Below, one piece after another: positions 4,284 to 5,731 of a DNA stretch of 5,731 bases. The notes below the pieces were generated by a model. It made no database searches, was not told the origin of the DNA, and saw nothing but the letters and a program-made list of their open reading frames with translations. Source of the DNA: an uncultured Eubacteriales bacterium. GTDB lineage: Bacteria > Bacillota > Clostridia > Oscillospirales > CAG-272. The translations under genes were made by a program, and so were the position numbers. Numbering within the stretch: the stretch's first letter is position 1; each line of letters opens with the position of its first letter. The stretch spans positions 1 through 5,731 of the forward strand of contig URMC01000095.1 of assembly GCA_900548735.1 (NCBI GenBank), written 5' to 3'.

Positions 4284-5465
4284 TCAGTCAAGAAAACCTT
4301 TGAGGTGGCGGGCTCTGCTGGGGTGGCGGAGCTTACGGAGCGCCTTGGATTCGATCTGACGGATCCGTTCTCTTGTGATATCAAACTCCTTGCCGACCTC
4401 CTCCAGCGTTCTGGTTCTCCCGTCGTACAGCCCGAAACGGAGCTTGATCACATGCGCCTCGCGGGGGGTCAGGGTATTCAGTTCCCGCTCGATGACCTCA
4501 CGCAGAATATTGGCGGACGCCGCCTCGGAGGGGGCAGGGGTGTCCTCGTCCGGGATGAAGTCACCGAGGTGGCTGTCCTCCTCCTCGCCGATGGGCGTTT
4601 CCAGTGAAACGGGATCCAGAGAGATCTTCATGATTTCCCGCACGCGGTCGGCGGGCAGACCCATTTTTTCACCGATCTCGGCAGGGGTGGCTTCTCTGCC
4701 CAGCTCCTGCAGCATCTGCCGCTGATAGCGGGAGACCTTATGAATGGTTTCCACCATATGCACGGGGATACGGATGGTGCGCGCCTGATCCGCGATGGCA
4801 CGGGTGATCGCCTGGCGGATCCACCAGGTGGCATAGGTAGAGAACTTATAGCCCTTGGTGTAATCAAACTTGTCCACCGCCTTCATCAGTCCAAGGTTCC
4901 CCTCCTGAATCAGATCCAGGAAAAACATCCCTTTGCCGACATAGCGTTTGGCGATGCTGACCACCAACCGCAGGTTTGCCTCCACCAGCTCGTTTTTCGC
5001 GTCCTCATCTCCCGCCGCCATGCGCTCGGCAAGCACCTTTTCGCGCTCCGGCGTGAGCAGCGGCACCTTGCCGATCTCCTTGAGGTACATACGCACCGGG
5101 TCGTCAATGGCAAGCCCTTCCTGCTCCAGCATCCGCTCCATGTTCTCGCCGGCACCGAAGCGCTCCACTTCGCTTTCGATCTCGTTCATTTCGGAGGCGG
5201 AAATACCGTCCGGAAGCGATACGCCGTTGTCCTCAAATGCTTCGTAGAGTTTGTCGATCTTGTCGATCCCGTCAATATCATAGTCCATACTCTCAATGGC
5301 TTCGTCAAGATCGGTCTGAGAAAGCGCACCCTTTTTGCTCTTCTCAATCAGGTCGTTCATATCGACCTTGGTCTCCTCCGGGTCCTTTTCCTGCTCTGCG
5401 GGTTCCGCGGCGACGGTGGCCTCGGTCAGTTCTTCTTTTTCCAGCTCTTTGTCGGTCTTTTTCAT
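4284..5465 (-). CDS. rpoD: Primary RNA polymerase sigma factor (sigma-70 / SigA)
   Basis: The 393-residue housekeeping sigma factor directs core RNA polymerase to -10/-35 promoters such as those found elsewhere in this window. Domains in order: an acidic N-terminus, a short region 1.1 (about 33-85, DLIEKSKKGALSQTDLDEAIES type), region 1.2 (121-152, DDPVRMYLKEIGKVPLLT), region 2 (156-226) with the core-binding DLIQEGNLGLMKAVDKF and the -10 recognition helix YKFSTYATWWIRQAITRAI, region 3 (about 236-312), and region 4 (326-382) with the -35 helix-turn-helix TLEEVGKEFDITRERIRQIE. Length is close to that of SigA of Bacillus and Clostridium (about 370-380), unlike the longer proteobacterial protein. 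AAGGAG (5475-5480) lies nine bases before the ATG. It is 32 bases downstream of dnaG, so the two are cotranscribed. No damage is seen. Confidence 0.97.
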   Translation of the reverse strand: MKKTDKELEKEELTEATVAAEPAEQEKDPEETKVDMNDLIEKSKKGALSQTDLDEAIESMDYDIDGIDKIDKLYEAFEDNGVSLPDGISASEMNEIESEVERFGAGENMERMLEQEGLAIDDPVRMYLKEIGKVPLLTPEREKVLAERMAAGDEDAKNELVEANLRLVVSIAKRYVGKGMFFLDLIQEGNLGLMKAVDKFDYTKGYKFSTYATWWIRQAITRAIADQARTIRIPVHMVETIHKVSRYQRQMLQELGREATPAEIGEKMGLPADRVREIMKISLDPVSLETPIGEEEDSHLGDFIPDEDTPAPSEAASANILREVIERELNTLTPREAHVIKLRFGLYDGRTRTLEEVGKEFDITRERIRQIESKALRKLRHPSRARHLKGFLD

Positions 5466-5486
5466 ATTTATGTTCTCCTTTTGATC

Positions 5487-5499
5487 AGCCTGACAGGCT
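5487..5499. repeat. 13-bp palindrome at the dnaG-rpoD junction
   Basis: AGCCTG-A-CAGGCT is a perfect inverted repeat overlapping the dnaG stop codon and sitting six bases upstream of the rpoD Shine-Dalgarno. As RNA it makes a five-base-pair hairpin with a three-base loop, without a U-tract, so it is not a terminator. It might be a processing or protein site that separates dnaG and rpoD expression, as mRNA cleavage does in the E. coli operon, or it may be chance. Confidence 0.3.
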
Positions 5500-5731
5500 A
5501 TCCGTTTTCCGTATTTTTCTTTGTCTCGGCGCGCCGGCGCGCCAGCATCGCGGCAAAATCGCCTTTTTCTTTTTCCCGCCCCGTAGCATCTTTCAGGGAC
5601 TGCGCCGCCGCCGAAAGCACCGCCTCGGAGTTGTCGGACAACGCGCGGCGATCCTCCTGCAGGCGTACCAGCCGCCCCATTTCGTCTGGGGTCAGCTTCT
5701 CGCCGAGAAGCGAGAAATCAAATCCCGTTTC
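5498..5731 (-). CDS. dnaG: DNA primase DnaG, C-terminal fragment
   Basis: An open frame enters from the window edge on the minus strand and gives 77 residues before a TAG stop. It holds LLGEKLTPDEMGRLVRLQEDR, then a helix with NSEAVLSAAAQSLKDA and a charged tail ending KKNTENG. This fits the helical C-terminal helicase-binding domain of primase, where an LTPEEMGR-type stretch and a helix ending the protein are usual; the sequence is poorly conserved. The main support is position: directly upstream of rpoD in the same direction, the standard dnaG-rpoD order of Clostridia and Bacilli. The catalytic TOPRIM and zinc domains would lie outside the window. An internal Met at 5680 is not the start, since the frame stays open through the edge. 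Confidence 0.8.
   Translation of the reverse strand, partial: ETGFDFSLLGEKLTPDEMGRLVRLQEDRRALSDNSEAVLSAAAQSLKDATGREKEKGDFAAMLARRRAETKKNTENG

Overview
The window looks like chromosomal core sequence from a Gram-positive, low-to-moderate-GC Bacillota, most likely a class Clostridia gut-type organism (Oscillospiraceae-like is a guess). The evidence is the dnaG-rpoD gene order, a SigA-type sigma factor with a short N-terminal region, AGGAGG-type ribosome binding sites, an rRNA leader motif of the Bacillota type, a DUF421-DUF4363 gene pair and a family 1-like solute-binding lipoprotein. There are five complete genes and one partial gene. No mobile element, CRISPR array or tRNA is visible.

Layout. 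Positions 1-365 carry no protein gene. The minus strand there holds two tandem sigma-A promoters (TTGACA-17 bp-TAGGAT and TTGACA-17 bp-TATACT), phased A-tracts between them, a 5'-terminal hairpin and a boxA-like leader. This is the arrangement expected of a ribosomal RNA operon that runs leftward out of the window; the rRNA itself is not included. Positions 366-1402 (plus) hold a two-gene operon for a DUF421/YetF membrane protein and a small DUF4363 membrane-anchored helical protein, overlapping by ATGA. A strong 18-bp bidirectional terminator at 1401-1440 separates it from a convergent minus-strand unit. That unit is a secreted solute-binding lipoprotein (3976 to 2126) with a near-consensus promoter, followed by a HAD-family phosphatase-like protein (2082 to 1441) with Asn in place of the second motif I Asp. 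A 10-bp GC hairpin sits between the HAD gene's Shine-Dalgarno and its ATG. Positions 4284-5731 (minus) hold the primary sigma factor gene rpoD/sigA and, upstream of it, the C-terminal end of DNA primase dnaG, an operon remnant of the classic macromolecular-synthesis cluster, ending at a GC-rich hairpin.

How it fits together. The right side (primase, sigma A) and left edge (rRNA promoters) are growth-related housekeeping. The DUF421 pair is of uncertain envelope or spore-membrane function. The lipoprotein has no permease or ATPase genes beside it, so it is an orphan binding protein. I found no clearly new multi-gene system. The points most worth a second look are the hairpin between Shine-Dalgarno and start codon, the inverted repeat inside the lipoprotein promoter, the internal insertion of the lipoprotein, and the well-formed rRNA promoter region at the left edge.
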